The notes beneath the pieces were generated by a model that was not told where the DNA came from, did no database searches, and was given only the letters and a program-made list of their open reading frames with translations. Of a DNA stretch of 14,476 nucleotides, positions 1-6,406 are shown in pieces; positions within the stretch are counted from its first letter, which is position 1, and every line of letters starts with the position of its first letter. Both the position numbers and the translations under genes were made by a program. This stretch comes from Methylovorus sp035565335 (lineage in GTDB: Bacteria > Pseudomonadota > Gammaproteobacteria > Burkholderiales > Methylophilaceae). Location: NCBI GenBank assembly GCA_035565335.1, contig DATMSO010000101.1, positions 1 through 14,476 of the forward strand, in the 5' to 3' direction.

Positions 1-196
1 TTATTTCCAGCACTTCATCTACGTACTTATCTGCCCCGCCTAAATGTATTAAATCAGAGTACATGGATAAACAAAAACTTTCAATGATTTGTGACGCTAA
101 CGTTAAGCAAGTTATGAACGTAGGCAGCCTTGGCATGGCGAACCATCCACAGAACCACCCAAGGATTTGCTGAGGTATCAGCCGATGACTTTTCAT
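1..196 (-). CDS. Possible leftward ORF running off the left edge (unassigned)
   Basis: On the minus strand a frame is open from an ATG at 196-194 to the left edge (about 65 codons, no stop seen). In-frame ATGs also lie at 136 and 64. The segment from 64 reads MYSDLIHLGGADKYVDEVLE and looks more protein-like than the Cys/Trp-rich part before it. I see no Shine-Dalgarno sequence before any of these starts and do not recognise a family. A candidate leftward promoter with a palindromic operator lies just upstream (281-325), which is the main reason to list it. It may be spurious, and the true start may be 64. Confidence 0.2.
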   Translation of the reverse strand, partial: MKSHRLIPQQILGWFCGWFAMPRLPTFITCLTLASQIIESFCLSMYSDLIHLGGADKYVDEVLEI

Positions 197-309
197 AGTC
201 ACAATGAAAACTGTGGTCACGACCAGATATGGATTGCATGCCAAGCAGCCAAACTACAATCCAGCGCCATTATGTACCGCAGTGTATGGACTGTGGGGGG
301 TGACAACAA

Positions 310-325
310 TAGTCCAAAAGAACTA
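310..325. promoter_or_regulatory. Putative EpsA operator, copy 1 (palindrome TAGTCC-AAAA-GAACTA)
   Basis: This 16-bp imperfect inverted repeat recurs at 4599-4614 upstream of the PEP-CTERM gene, and 22 of 25 positions match over 307-331 versus 4596-4620. It lies about 250 bases upstream of epsA, which encodes a LuxR-type regulator. Half-sites of this size and symmetry suit a dimeric HTH protein. Reading leftward, the palindrome is followed at once by TTGTTG, 17 bases, then TACACT (minus strand, 309-304 and 286-281), the same layout as at copy 2. No comparable -35 adjoins it on the rightward side. Assignment to EpsA is inference. Confidence 0.5.
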
Positions 326-574
326 CCACTGATGTAGGCAAAAGTTTTATCATAGTGACAGCCGTCACAGACAAGAATACGCTAGGATTCCACGCTTGAT
401 CCAAATATAAAATGGCCACCGACAAACACATGAGCACATACTTTTTTCAGCATGTTACGCAATACGAGTGTAGGGCTTATTGCTGGATTGCCTTGGCGCC
501 ATTGCAGCTGGCCCAATAATTGCTCGCCAAGACAAGTGTTTGCAACGTAAATGATTTTTTATATTTGAACGGCT
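326..574. other. epsA upstream region without a recognisable gene
   Basis: I see no convincing coding sequence here. The region holds a small inverted repeat GTGAC-AGCC-GTCAC at 355-368 and AT-rich stretches near 402-411 and 550-567 that could contribute to an epsA promoter, but no -35/-10 pair stands out. Together with 1-325 it makes an unusually long leader region for this compact window, consistent with complex regulation or with decayed sequence. Confidence 0.4.
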
Positions 575-1372
575 ATGTTTATTACCAAAGAACTAACCGA
601 TATTGAGAAGGCACAGCTTATTGACTTGATGCATGAGTCTTTAAGAATCCGTTCGCACTTCGAGTTCTTCCTTTGGATGCAAGGCAAGCTCCAGCAGTTT
701 CTGCCACATGAAATCATGATCACGGCCTGGGGAGATTTTTCCATGGGCGTCATCTACTTCAATATTGTGTCGCCGCTACCCGGCGTACGCACAGAAAAGA
801 TTTCCAGCGGCGACCTGAACCCTTTGCTCAAGCGGCTGTTCAATTACTGGCTTAGTCATACGAAAGCGCCCTTTACCCTTTCGGCTGAAAATGGGGTTTT
901 TCAGGACTGCGATGTACTCCCGGCCGAGGTAAATAGCCATCTCAAGAACATGAAATCCGCATTGGTACATGGCATCAAGGATTTCCGTGGACGTCATGAC
1001 TGCCTGTACATATTGCTGAATTCGACCCCTACCATGCCGAATACCTCGCGCTACATGCTGGAGTCGTTGTTGCCTTATATCGATAGCGCGCTCAGGCAGC
1101 TGGAACATTTACCTGTCCAGCACCCTGCTGATAAAGATACCAGCGAAGACATGCATGAAGAGGAAAACGAAGCACTGGAACAGCTCTCGTCGCGTGAAAT
1201 TGAAATTATGGAATGGGTGCGGAATGGCAAGACCAACCAGGAAATCGGCATGATCCTTGACATTAGCTCATTTACCGTCAAAAACCATTTGCAACGCATA
1301 TTTAAAAAACTTGATGTTCTTAACAGAGCGCAAGCTGTTTCCAAATTCAAGCAGACTCCACGGGCCTCATGA
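575..1372 (+). CDS. epsA: LuxR-family transcriptional regulator EpsA (exopolysaccharide / PEP-CTERM associated)
   Basis: This 265-residue cytoplasmic DNA-binding regulator has an N-terminal region (about 1-180) like the EpsA family of exosortase/PEP-CTERM bacteria, including the LRIRSHFEFFLWMQGKLQQF stretch. An acidic linker (about 186-202, EDMHEEENEALEQ) joins it to a C-terminal LuxR-type helix-turn-helix at about 203-258 (LSSREIEIMEWV, then NQEIGMIL, recognition helix near SSFTVKNHLQRIFKKL). There is no phosphoacceptor receiver domain, and autoinducer-binding residues are not apparent, so the input signal is unknown. An in-frame TGA at 566-568 rules out an upstream start, and the Shine-Dalgarno sequence is weak. 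The stop overlaps the next start by ATGA, so the two genes are translationally coupled. In methylotrophs EpsA-type regulators accompany exopolysaccharide genes, and control of the neighbouring polysaccharide genes and the PEP-CTERM gene is likely but inferred. Confidence 0.85.
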   Translation: MFITKELTDIEKAQLIDLMHESLRIRSHFEFFLWMQGKLQQFLPHEIMITAWGDFSMGVIYFNIVSPLPGVRTEKISSGDLNPLLKRLFNYWLSHTKAPFTLSAENGVFQDCDVLPAEVNSHLKNMKSALVHGIKDFRGRHDCLYILLNSTPTMPNTSRYMLESLLPYIDSALRQLEHLPVQHPADKDTSEDMHEEENEALEQLSSREIEIMEWVRNGKTNQEIGMILDISSFTVKNHLQRIFKKLDVLNRAQAVSKFKQTPRAS

Positions 1373-2790
1373 AACCAACATTAGCGACACCGAAACCCAC
1401 TTCACGCAAAACCTTCGCCGGCATCACCTTTGCCCGTGACAATATTCTTCACGGCGTTGAGGCCTTGCTGGATCCGCTCGTCGTGGTTATTTCCTTATGG
1501 ATCGTGGCCTTTGTTTATGAGAACGACCTGCCACCGCACTACCTGATCATGTCCTTGATTCTGTTCTCGCTGATGTTCCCCAGCACGACAAAAATCAGCC
1601 AGCCCATCAGCTCCGTGATTCAAAATACGCTCATGGCATGGTTCGTCCTGGCCGGCCTACTGATGGCGTTTGGTTATGCGTCCGAATACATCTACATTTT
1701 CCCCAAGGCGTCCATTACCTTATGGCTGTGGCTGACCCCTACCTTGCTGATTGCCGCCACCTTGGGCTTACGTATGGCAGCGCCTCTCCTGATCAAGATG
1801 CAAGGACCCATGCGACGGGCGGTGATTGCAGGCATGAACGAACAAGGTCTAGCCCTCGCGGAACGCCTGCAGCGTAGCCACTACCACCCGACAGAGCTGC
1901 AAGGCTTCTTCGAGGATCGCAGCGTGGACCGGCTAACTTCAGAACTGCATTACCCCATTCTTGGCCGTATCGACAGCATGGCTGAGTATGTAAAAGAACA
2001 TCACATCAATACCATCTACCTTTCATTGCCCATGGCCAGTCAGCCACGCATCATGAAACTGCTGGATGATTTGAAAGACACCACGGCCTCCATCTACTTT
2101 GTCCCAGACATTTTTATGACCGACCTTATACAAGGCCGTGTCGACCAGGTAGAAAACATCCCCGTTGTCAGCGTCTGCGAAACCCCATTTACCGGCGTTG
2201 ACGGCCTGCTGAAACGTACGGCGGACATCGCATTCTCAGTGCTGATCCTGATCCTGATCTCGCCGATACTGCTGATCATCGCCATCGGCGTAAAAATGAG
2301 CTCACCAGGCCCCGTTATCTTTAAACAACGCCGTTACGGGCTAGATGGTGAAGAAATCCTGGTCTACAAGTTCCGCTCCATGACGGTATGCGAAGATGGC
2401 GCAAAAGTGACACAAGCGACGAAAAATGACCAGCGCACCACCAAATTTGGCGCCTTCCTGCGCCGTAATTCGCTGGATGAATTACCTCAGTTCATCAACG
2501 TATTGCAAGGCCGCATGAGTGTAGTCGGCCCCCGCCCTCACGCTGTCTCTCACAACGAGATGTACCGCAAGCTGATTAAAGGCTACATGATCCGGCATAA
2601 GGTCAAACCAGGCATCACCGGCTGGGCTCAGGTGAATGGCTTGCGCGGGGAGACCGAGACTCTGGATAAGATGAAGGCGCGCATCGATTACGACATCGAC
2701 TACTTGCGCAACTGGACACCAAAGCTGGACATGTACATTATTTATAAGACTGTCAGTGTGGTGTTTACCGGGGAGAAAAACGCTTATTAA
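1369..2790 (+). CDS. Undecaprenyl-phosphate glucose phosphotransferase (polyisoprenyl-phosphate hexose-1-phosphate transferase)
   Basis: This 473-residue inner-membrane enzyme is predicted to transfer glucose-1-phosphate (or another hexose-1-phosphate) from the UDP-sugar to undecaprenyl phosphate, the first step of a polysaccharide repeat unit. Four hydrophobic segments lie at about 31-50, 58-72, 87-103 and 115-135. They are followed by a CoA_binding_3-like soluble domain (AVIAGMNEQGLALAERL, about 151-167), a fifth hydrophobic segment at 285-308, and the bacterial sugar transferase catalytic domain. That domain carries KFRSM (334-338), SLDELPQFINVLQG (368-381), SVVGPRPH (384-391) and KPGITGWAQVNGLRGE (413-428). 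The architecture and length match the WcaJ/WbaP-like family (TIGR03023 type). The start overlaps the epsA stop by four bases, so this is a two-gene unit. Glucose specificity is an assumption from the family. Confidence 0.92.
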   Translation: MKPTLATPKPTSRKTFAGITFARDNILHGVEALLDPLVVVISLWIVAFVYENDLPPHYLIMSLILFSLMFPSTTKISQPISSVIQNTLMAWFVLAGLLMAFGYASEYIYIFPKASITLWLWLTPTLLIAATLGLRMAAPLLIKMQGPMRRAVIAGMNEQGLALAERLQRSHYHPTELQGFFEDRSVDRLTSELHYPILGRIDSMAEYVKEHHINTIYLSLPMASQPRIMKLLDDLKDTTASIYFVPDIFMTDLIQGRVDQVENIPVVSVCETPFTGVDGLLKRTADIAFSVLILILISPILLIIAIGVKMSSPGPVIFKQRRYGLDGEEILVYKFRSMTVCEDGAKVTQATKNDQRTTKFGAFLRRNSLDELPQFINVLQGRMSVVGPRPHAVSHNEMYRKLIKGYMIRHKVKPGITGWAQVNGLRGETETLDKMKARIDYDIDYLRNWTPKLDMYIIYKTVSVVFTGEKNAY

Positions 2791-2962
2791 CAAGGGTGGT
2801 TGGTTTGAATAACGCGCAATTACCTTCAACGCCCCATCGCGCGATTCGCCGCTTGCCCCAGTGTTAGGGACTCGTTTCCAGCCCTGAATCAAAAGAGCAG
2901 GTCATGCATCCATTCCAAAAAAGGTGCCGGGAACAGCACCAACAGTCAAGGAACTTGCATTC
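2791..2962. other. Intergenic leader with a 20-codon mini-ORF before the glycosyltransferase
   Basis: No terminator is visible after the sugar transferase, so read-through into the next gene is possible. A mini-ORF runs from ATG 2904 to TGA 2964-2966 (20 codons) behind a GCAGG-like Shine-Dalgarno, and its stop overlaps the ATG at 2963 of the glycosyltransferase (ATGA). The peptide has no recognisable features, so it may be chance or a coupling leader. Confidence 0.3.
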
Positions 2963-3889
2963 ATGAATTTCAGCGCAACTCGCCTGTGCAATCGCGCATT
3001 AAGCAAAACCAGCAAGCTGATTCACCGCCCGTTTATCCCTCTGACTATCCAGTCCGCCGTTCATAACGCCAAGCTAGGTATAGTCCAGCGCTATCTCTCC
3101 AAGAAATACAGCTCACTCATCGAGGCATACGAAAATCTCGAGCCACTACCTGTAGAAAGCAATCTGGCCAACCAAAGGATCATCTGGGTATGCTGGCTAC
3201 AAGGGCTGGAGCATGCGCCGGATATCGTGAAAAAATGCATCGACAACCTCCAGTTATTTCATGGGGAAAACTGTACGATCCATCTGATCACGCTGAAAAA
3301 CTACCACCACTTCGTCACCCTTCCTCAGCATATAGAAGAGAAGTTTCACCAACAGCGTATTAAACCCGCGCATTTTTCCGATGTTCTGCGCTTATGTTTA
3401 TTGGCGAAGTACGGCGGCGCCTGGATAGACTCAACCGTGCTCATTCTGAAGCCGCTGCCGGATGATGTTTTCCGCGAACGTTTTTTTACGCTAAAAAGCC
3501 AGTCTTACGATCCAGCATCCAGCATTTCTGGTGGCAAATGGACAACCTTCTTCATTGCGTCTGCCAGCGAATATCTTCCTGTCCTGTTTTTACGGGACTT
3601 ACTGATCCAGTATTGGCAGGATCACGATACAGAGCTGGATTATTTCCTGTTCGACCATGCCATCAGTATCGCTTATCAGCAATTGCCCGCGTTTAAATCC
3701 CAGATAGATAAGCTCGGTTACTTTGGCAATCATCGCCACTTGCTAATGCCCCTCTTGTTGAAAGAGTACAGTGATGAGGCGAACAGAGCCATTACCGAAG
3801 ACCCGGTCCAGATTTACAAATTGACCTATAAAATCAATCTGGAACTTGCTACAAGGCATCATTCGTTTTATCGGCATTACATCCAATGA
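2963..3889 (+). CDS. Capsular polysaccharide synthesis protein (GT32-like glycosyltransferase)
   Basis: This 308-residue protein resembles the Caps_synth family (PF05704 type). It has the opening RIIWVCWLQGLEHAPDIVKK (about 72-91), then HFSDVLRLCLLAKYGGAWID (137-156), where the YGGAWID segment corresponds to the metal/sugar-nucleotide (DXD-like) site of GT32-type transferases. It probably adds a sugar to the growing exopolysaccharide or capsule repeat. The donor and linkage cannot be read from sequence. There is no signal peptide and no clear transmembrane segment, so it is probably cytoplasmic or peripherally bound to the membrane. A longer frame begins at GTG 2924, but AAGGAA at 2948-2953 sits nine bases before ATG 2963, so I take 2963. 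The gene is 172 bases downstream of the sugar transferase and ends before a strong bidirectional terminator. Confidence 0.8.
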   Translation: MNFSATRLCNRALSKTSKLIHRPFIPLTIQSAVHNAKLGIVQRYLSKKYSSLIEAYENLEPLPVESNLANQRIIWVCWLQGLEHAPDIVKKCIDNLQLFHGENCTIHLITLKNYHHFVTLPQHIEEKFHQQRIKPAHFSDVLRLCLLAKYGGAWIDSTVLILKPLPDDVFRERFFTLKSQSYDPASSISGGKWTTFFIASASEYLPVLFLRDLLIQYWQDHDTELDYFLFDHAISIAYQQLPAFKSQIDKLGYFGNHRHLLMPLLLKEYSDEANRAITEDPVQIYKLTYKINLELATRHHSFYRHYIQ

Positions 3890-3952
3890 TCGTTGATCCA
3901 TTTATTACGCATTGGATGCCTTCATTACGGCGCATTACACATCAATAAGACG

Positions 3953-3982
3953 AAAAAAAACCCCGCATGCGCGGGGTTTTTT
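3953..3982. terminator. Bidirectional intrinsic terminator
   Basis: Eight A's precede a GC-only stem (CCCCGC, loop ATGC, GCGGGG, 3961-3976), and six T's follow it. It can end both the rightward glycosyltransferase transcript and the leftward PEP-CTERM transcript, whose stop codon is only about 20 bases away. Confidence 0.95.
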
Positions 3983-4001
3983 AAACTCAAACTGCAGGCA
4001 A

Positions 4002-4514
4002 TTAAGCAGCAGCGTAAGCAGACTTGCGACGACGAGCAACAAAGCCCATCAGGCCAACACCGGCCAGCATCATTACATAGGTTTCAGCTTCAGGAACAGC
4101 AGAAACAGTGATTGTGCCGTTGTAGTTACCCTTGCCCAGACCAGCAACGCGGATGAAGTAATCGCCACCCAGGTCATCAGCTTCCAGACCACCGAAGGTG
4201 ATCTTGGCAGTCAGATTGCCAACATCACCAGTTACAACAGTGGTGTAAACACCGTCAATCAGCTTCACCAGATCAAAAGCGGTGAAAGAGAAAGCGGTCT
4301 TGGAAGTACCAGAAATCGAAGCAACGATAGAAGCTGGAGCCACTACGTTGAAAGACCACAGATCATCGAAATTGGCAGAAGTGGTGTAATCAATGGAGTA
4401 GCCTTCTGGAGTAGCAGTTGCTGCGAAAGTAGCAGCATTTGCGCTCATTGAAGACAGACCAGCTACGCCAGCCAGAACCAAAGAAGCAAACAGTTTTTTG
4501 TAACCTAAAGTCAT
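4002..4514 (-). CDS. PEP-CTERM sorting domain-containing surface protein (variant PEA signal)
   Basis: This 170-residue exported protein has a signal peptide at 1-27 (MTLGYKK positive end, LFASLVLAGVAGL core, SANA cleavage site). A small Thr/Ser/Gly-rich, cysteine-free β-type domain (28-138) includes FDDLWSF (49-55), resembling the FxDxF group of PEP-CTERM proteins. The C-terminal sorting signal is VPEAETY (140-146), a hydrophobic helix (147-160) and RRRK (161-164). In this family exosortase cuts at the PEP motif and the protein reaches the cell surface or the exopolysaccharide matrix. Here the second proline is alanine. No exosortase gene lies in the window. A longer frame starts at 4571, but a GGGGGAA ribosome site five bases before ATG 4514-4512 and the signal peptide fix the start. 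The gene is monocistronic, with its own promoter and operator. Confidence 0.9.
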   Translation of the reverse strand: MTLGYKKLFASLVLAGVAGLSSMSANAATFAATATPEGYSIDYTTSANFDDLWSFNVVAPASIVASISGTSKTAFSFTAFDLVKLIDGVYTTVVTGDVGNLTAKITFGGLEADDLGGDYFIRVAGLGKGNYNGTITVSAVPEAETYVMMLAGVGLMGFVARRRKSAYAAA

Positions 4515-4569
4515 GATATTCCCCCGAATTAAAAAGTTGACAATCAATAATGCCTTCTCACTGGTGCCC

Positions 4570-4598
4570 ATTAAATGCTTAATGGATCAAGCCCTCAA
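4570..4598 (-). promoter_or_regulatory. Candidate promoter of the PEP-CTERM gene
   Basis: Reading leftward, TTGAGG (4598-4593), 17 bases, then TTTAAT (4575-4570) form a plausible sigma70 promoter. Transcription would start near 4563, giving a leader of about 50 bases. The -35 directly abuts the palindrome at 4599-4614, centred about 43 bases upstream of the predicted start, the usual place for a LuxR-type activator touching polymerase. Confidence 0.5.
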
Positions 4599-4614
4599 TA
4601 GTCCGAAAGAACTA
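4599..4614. promoter_or_regulatory. Putative EpsA operator, copy 2 (palindrome TAGTCC-GAAA-GAACTA)
   Basis: This is the second copy of the 16-bp imperfect palindrome also found at 310-325, with one base different in the core. It lies next to the -35 of the PEP-CTERM promoter. The same relative layout at both copies supports a shared regulator, and epsA in the same window is the obvious candidate. That assignment is inference. Confidence 0.55.
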
Positions 4615-4634
4615 ACACCGTTTAAGACATTGAT

Positions 4635-4652
4635 TTATCTATACTTATCTAT
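4635..4652. repeat. Tandem TTATCTAT repeats one helical turn apart
   Basis: TTATCTAT occurs at 4635-4642 and again at 4645-4652, a 10-base period, in an AT-rich stretch upstream of the PEP-CTERM operator. It could be an UP element or a second regulator site on the same face of the helix. Chance in AT-rich DNA is also possible. Confidence 0.4.
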
Positions 4653-4695
4653 TTTTTTCGAAGGTTTTTTACAACTATTGACTTAACTTTACCAA

Positions 4696-5505
4696 TTAAA
4701 CCGGCTTGCTACGCAGACTATCGGTCAGGTGTGGAGCAAGGGTTTGCAGCATCTGGGAAAACACTTTGGGATTGCCTGCCACAATGTTTCCGGACTCGAT
4801 CCAGGTTTCGTTACCTTCAAAATCACCGACAATGCCACCGGCTTCCTGAATCAGCAACGCACCTGCTGCAATATCCCATTTGGAAAGGCCGATTTCCCAG
4901 AAACCATCGAAGTAACCTGCGGCCACGTAGGCAAGATCCAATGCAGCCGAGCCGGGACGACGCAGGCCTGAGGTTTTGCGCACCATATCCTTGAACATGC
5001 CCATATAGGTATCAAGATGGCTGAAGTCACGGAAAGGGAAGCCAGTGCCGATAATGGACTCTTGCAGCTTGGCACGATTGCTCACACGAATACGCTTGTC
5101 GTTGAGGAAAGCGCCACGACCACGGGTAGCGGTAAAAAGATCATTGCGGTTAGGATCGTAGACTACTGCCTGGGTGAGTTGCCCCTGCTGCATCAGCGCA
5201 ATCGAAATGGAGTACTGGGGGAAGCCATGCAAAAAGTTGGTAGTGCCATCCAGCGGATCGATAATCCAGACATTTTCGGCATCGCTATTCTCATTGCCGG
5301 TTTCTTCCCCGATAAAGCCATGTGTGGGATAAGCGTCTTTCAGCACATCAAGAATGGCGGCCTCCGCGGCGTGGTCAACTTCGCTCACGAAGTCGTTATA
5401 TGTCTTGCTGCGCACCTTGAGCGAACCCACATCCTGAGATGCGCGGGTGATGATCCCGCCAGCGCGGCGAGCGGCTTTAACGGCATTGATAAGTATAGGA
5501 TGCAT
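4696..5505 (-). CDS. suhB: Inositol-1-monophosphatase family protein SuhB
   Basis: This 269-residue Mg2+-dependent phosphatase hydrolyses inositol monophosphate in vitro. In Escherichia coli, SuhB also joins the Nus factor complex that promotes rRNA antitermination and folding. The sequence starts MHPILINAVKAARRAGGII, like E. coli SuhB, and has all metal-site motifs: EE at 67-68, DPLDGTTNF at 83-91 and the C-terminal WD at 210-211 (LSKWDIAAG). GSAALDLAYVAAG (185-197) and GNIVAGNP are also typical. The length is close to the E. coli protein. It diverges from trmJ across an 85-base gap, as in enterobacteria, and runs toward the PEP-CTERM gene. No clear terminator lies after its stop, only T/A-rich DNA. 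Confidence 0.95.
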   Translation of the reverse strand: MHPILINAVKAARRAGGIITRASQDVGSLKVRSKTYNDFVSEVDHAAEAAILDVLKDAYPTHGFIGEETGNENSDAENVWIIDPLDGTTNFLHGFPQYSISIALMQQGQLTQAVVYDPNRNDLFTATRGRGAFLNDKRIRVSNRAKLQESIIGTGFPFRDFSHLDTYMGMFKDMVRKTSGLRRPGSAALDLAYVAAGYFDGFWEIGLSKWDIAAGALLIQEAGGIVGDFEGNETWIESGNIVAGNPKVFSQMLQTLAPHLTDSLRSKPV

Positions 5506-5535
5506 AGTAGTTAGATCGTTTCCAATGGGATGGCC

Positions 5536-5554
5536 TTGTGTAGAAACTACACAA
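5536..5554. promoter_or_regulatory. Perfect palindrome TTGTGTAG-AAA-CTACACAA between suhB and trmJ
   Basis: Two exact 8-base arms are separated by AAA in the 85-base gap between divergent genes. The short spacer and lack of a T-run argue for a protein-binding operator rather than a terminator. It lies 31 bases upstream of the suhB start and about 48 upstream of the chosen trmJ start, so it could control either or both. The regulator is unknown. Confidence 0.55.
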
Positions 5555-5602
5555 ATGCACTTTTTAAAGAACTGTTAAAATAGCATTTTAATGTGTAACT
5601 CC

Positions 5603-6367
5603 ATGACTTCCAAACTTCATTTACTTTCCCGCTTTCGCATCGTCCTTTGCCAACCCAGCCACCCGGGCAATATTGGCTCCACAGCACGCGCCATGAAAGT
5701 GATGGGCCTGCATGACCTGAAGCTAGTCAATCCGGAAAAGTTTCCGGACAGTGAAGCCAATGCGCTGGCATGCGGTGCGGTCGACCTGCTTGAAAACGCG
5801 CAGATCTGCTCCACATTGGAAGAAGCCCTGATCGGCTGCAGCCTTGCCATTGGATTGAGCGCGCGCAAACGCCAGCTATCTCATCGCCTGGTCAATGTGC
5901 GCGAAGCTGCCATGGAAGCGCGTAATTTATTGCTGCAGTCCGCGGATGAAGACAGCAAGATCGCGCTGGTGTTTGGCACCGAAATGAGCGGTCTTTCCAA
6001 TGCCGAGCTGGATCGCTGCCAACTGCTGGCGATGATACCGACAGACCCGGATTACTGGTCGCTGAACCTGGCCGCTGCCGTGCAGGTGATGTGCTATGAA
6101 GTGCGCATGGCGCTGCTGGACGAGCAACAAGCCATGCCGCATGCAGGGCTGAAAGCAACCCCGGCGACCAATGACGAGGTTGAGATGTTTTATCGCCACC
6201 TGGAACAGACATTAACGGATATTGGCTTTCTCAACCCGCATTCTCCCAAACGGCTCATGCAGCGCTTGCGGCGGATGTATGCGCGCACCGCGCTGGAAAA
6301 AGAAGAAGTGAATATTTTGCGCGGGATACTGACTCTCACTCAGCACCCGCGCCCTCCTGAGGAGTAA
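5603..6367 (+). CDS. trmJ: tRNA (cytidine/uridine-2'-O-)-methyltransferase TrmJ
   Basis: This 254-residue SPOUT-class enzyme uses S-adenosylmethionine to methylate the ribose 2'-OH of nucleotide 32 in several tRNAs. Diagnostic stretches are FRIVLCQPSHPGNIGSTARA near the N-terminus, ALVFGTEMSGLSN, and the knotted cofactor site SLNLAAAVQVMCYEVRMAL. The C-terminal region FYRHLEQTLTDIGFLNP followed by LRRMYARTALEKEEVNILRG matches E. coli TrmJ. ATG 5591 adds four residues (MCNS), and neither start has a clear ribosome site. I prefer 5603 because the resulting N-terminus is closer to family length. A TAAAAT hexamer at 5576-5581 could be its -10. trmJ before the isc operon is a conserved arrangement, and here cysE lies between them. 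Confidence 0.93.
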   Translation: MTSKLHLLSRFRIVLCQPSHPGNIGSTARAMKVMGLHDLKLVNPEKFPDSEANALACGAVDLLENAQICSTLEEALIGCSLAIGLSARKRQLSHRLVNVREAAMEARNLLLQSADEDSKIALVFGTEMSGLSNAELDRCQLLAMIPTDPDYWSLNLAAAVQVMCYEVRMALLDEQQAMPHAGLKATPATNDEVEMFYRHLEQTLTDIGFLNPHSPKRLMQRLRRMYARTALEKEEVNILRGILTLTQHPRPPEE

Positions 6368-6373
6368 GGCATC

Positions 6374-6406
6374 ATGACGGATAAACACCATGCTGGACAA
6401 ATTTAA
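6374..6406 (+). CDS. Ten-codon mini-ORF overlapping the cysE start
   Basis: ATG 6374 lies nine bases after GAGGAG (6359-6364), the best ribosome site in this junction, and encodes MTDKHHAGQI before TAA 6404-6406. It overlaps the first codons of cysE in another frame. It contains no cysteine codons, so a cysteine attenuator is not indicated. Translation could feed ribosomes to the weakly preceded cysE start, or the GAGGAG may simply serve cysE at long range. Confidence 0.25.
   Translation: MTDKHHAGQI

Noticed and set aside
1..174. Rightward frame open from the left edge and ending at TGA 172-174 as the 3' end of a gene
   Set aside because: The 57-codon stretch has no recognisable protein features, and other frames in the region look equally plausible, so it cannot be supported.
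185..339. Rightward 51-codon frame (MTFHSHNENC...) upstream of epsA
   Set aside because: It has no ribosome site, unlikely composition and no family resemblance, and it runs across the palindrome; probably chance.
2941..2957. AGTCAAGGAACT as a third EpsA-like box before the glycosyltransferase
   Set aside because: The half-sites are two bases closer than in the two good copies and the inner bases do not match; it is better explained as the AAGGAA ribosome site.
3078..3092. TAGTCCAGCGCTA inside the glycosyltransferase as another operator copy
   Set aside because: The right half-site GRACTA is absent and the sequence is within coding DNA.
3893..4451. Rightward frames opposite the PEP-CTERM gene (72 and 179 codons)
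   Set aside because: They run through the terminator and are antisense shadows of a clear signal-peptide and sorting-signal gene.
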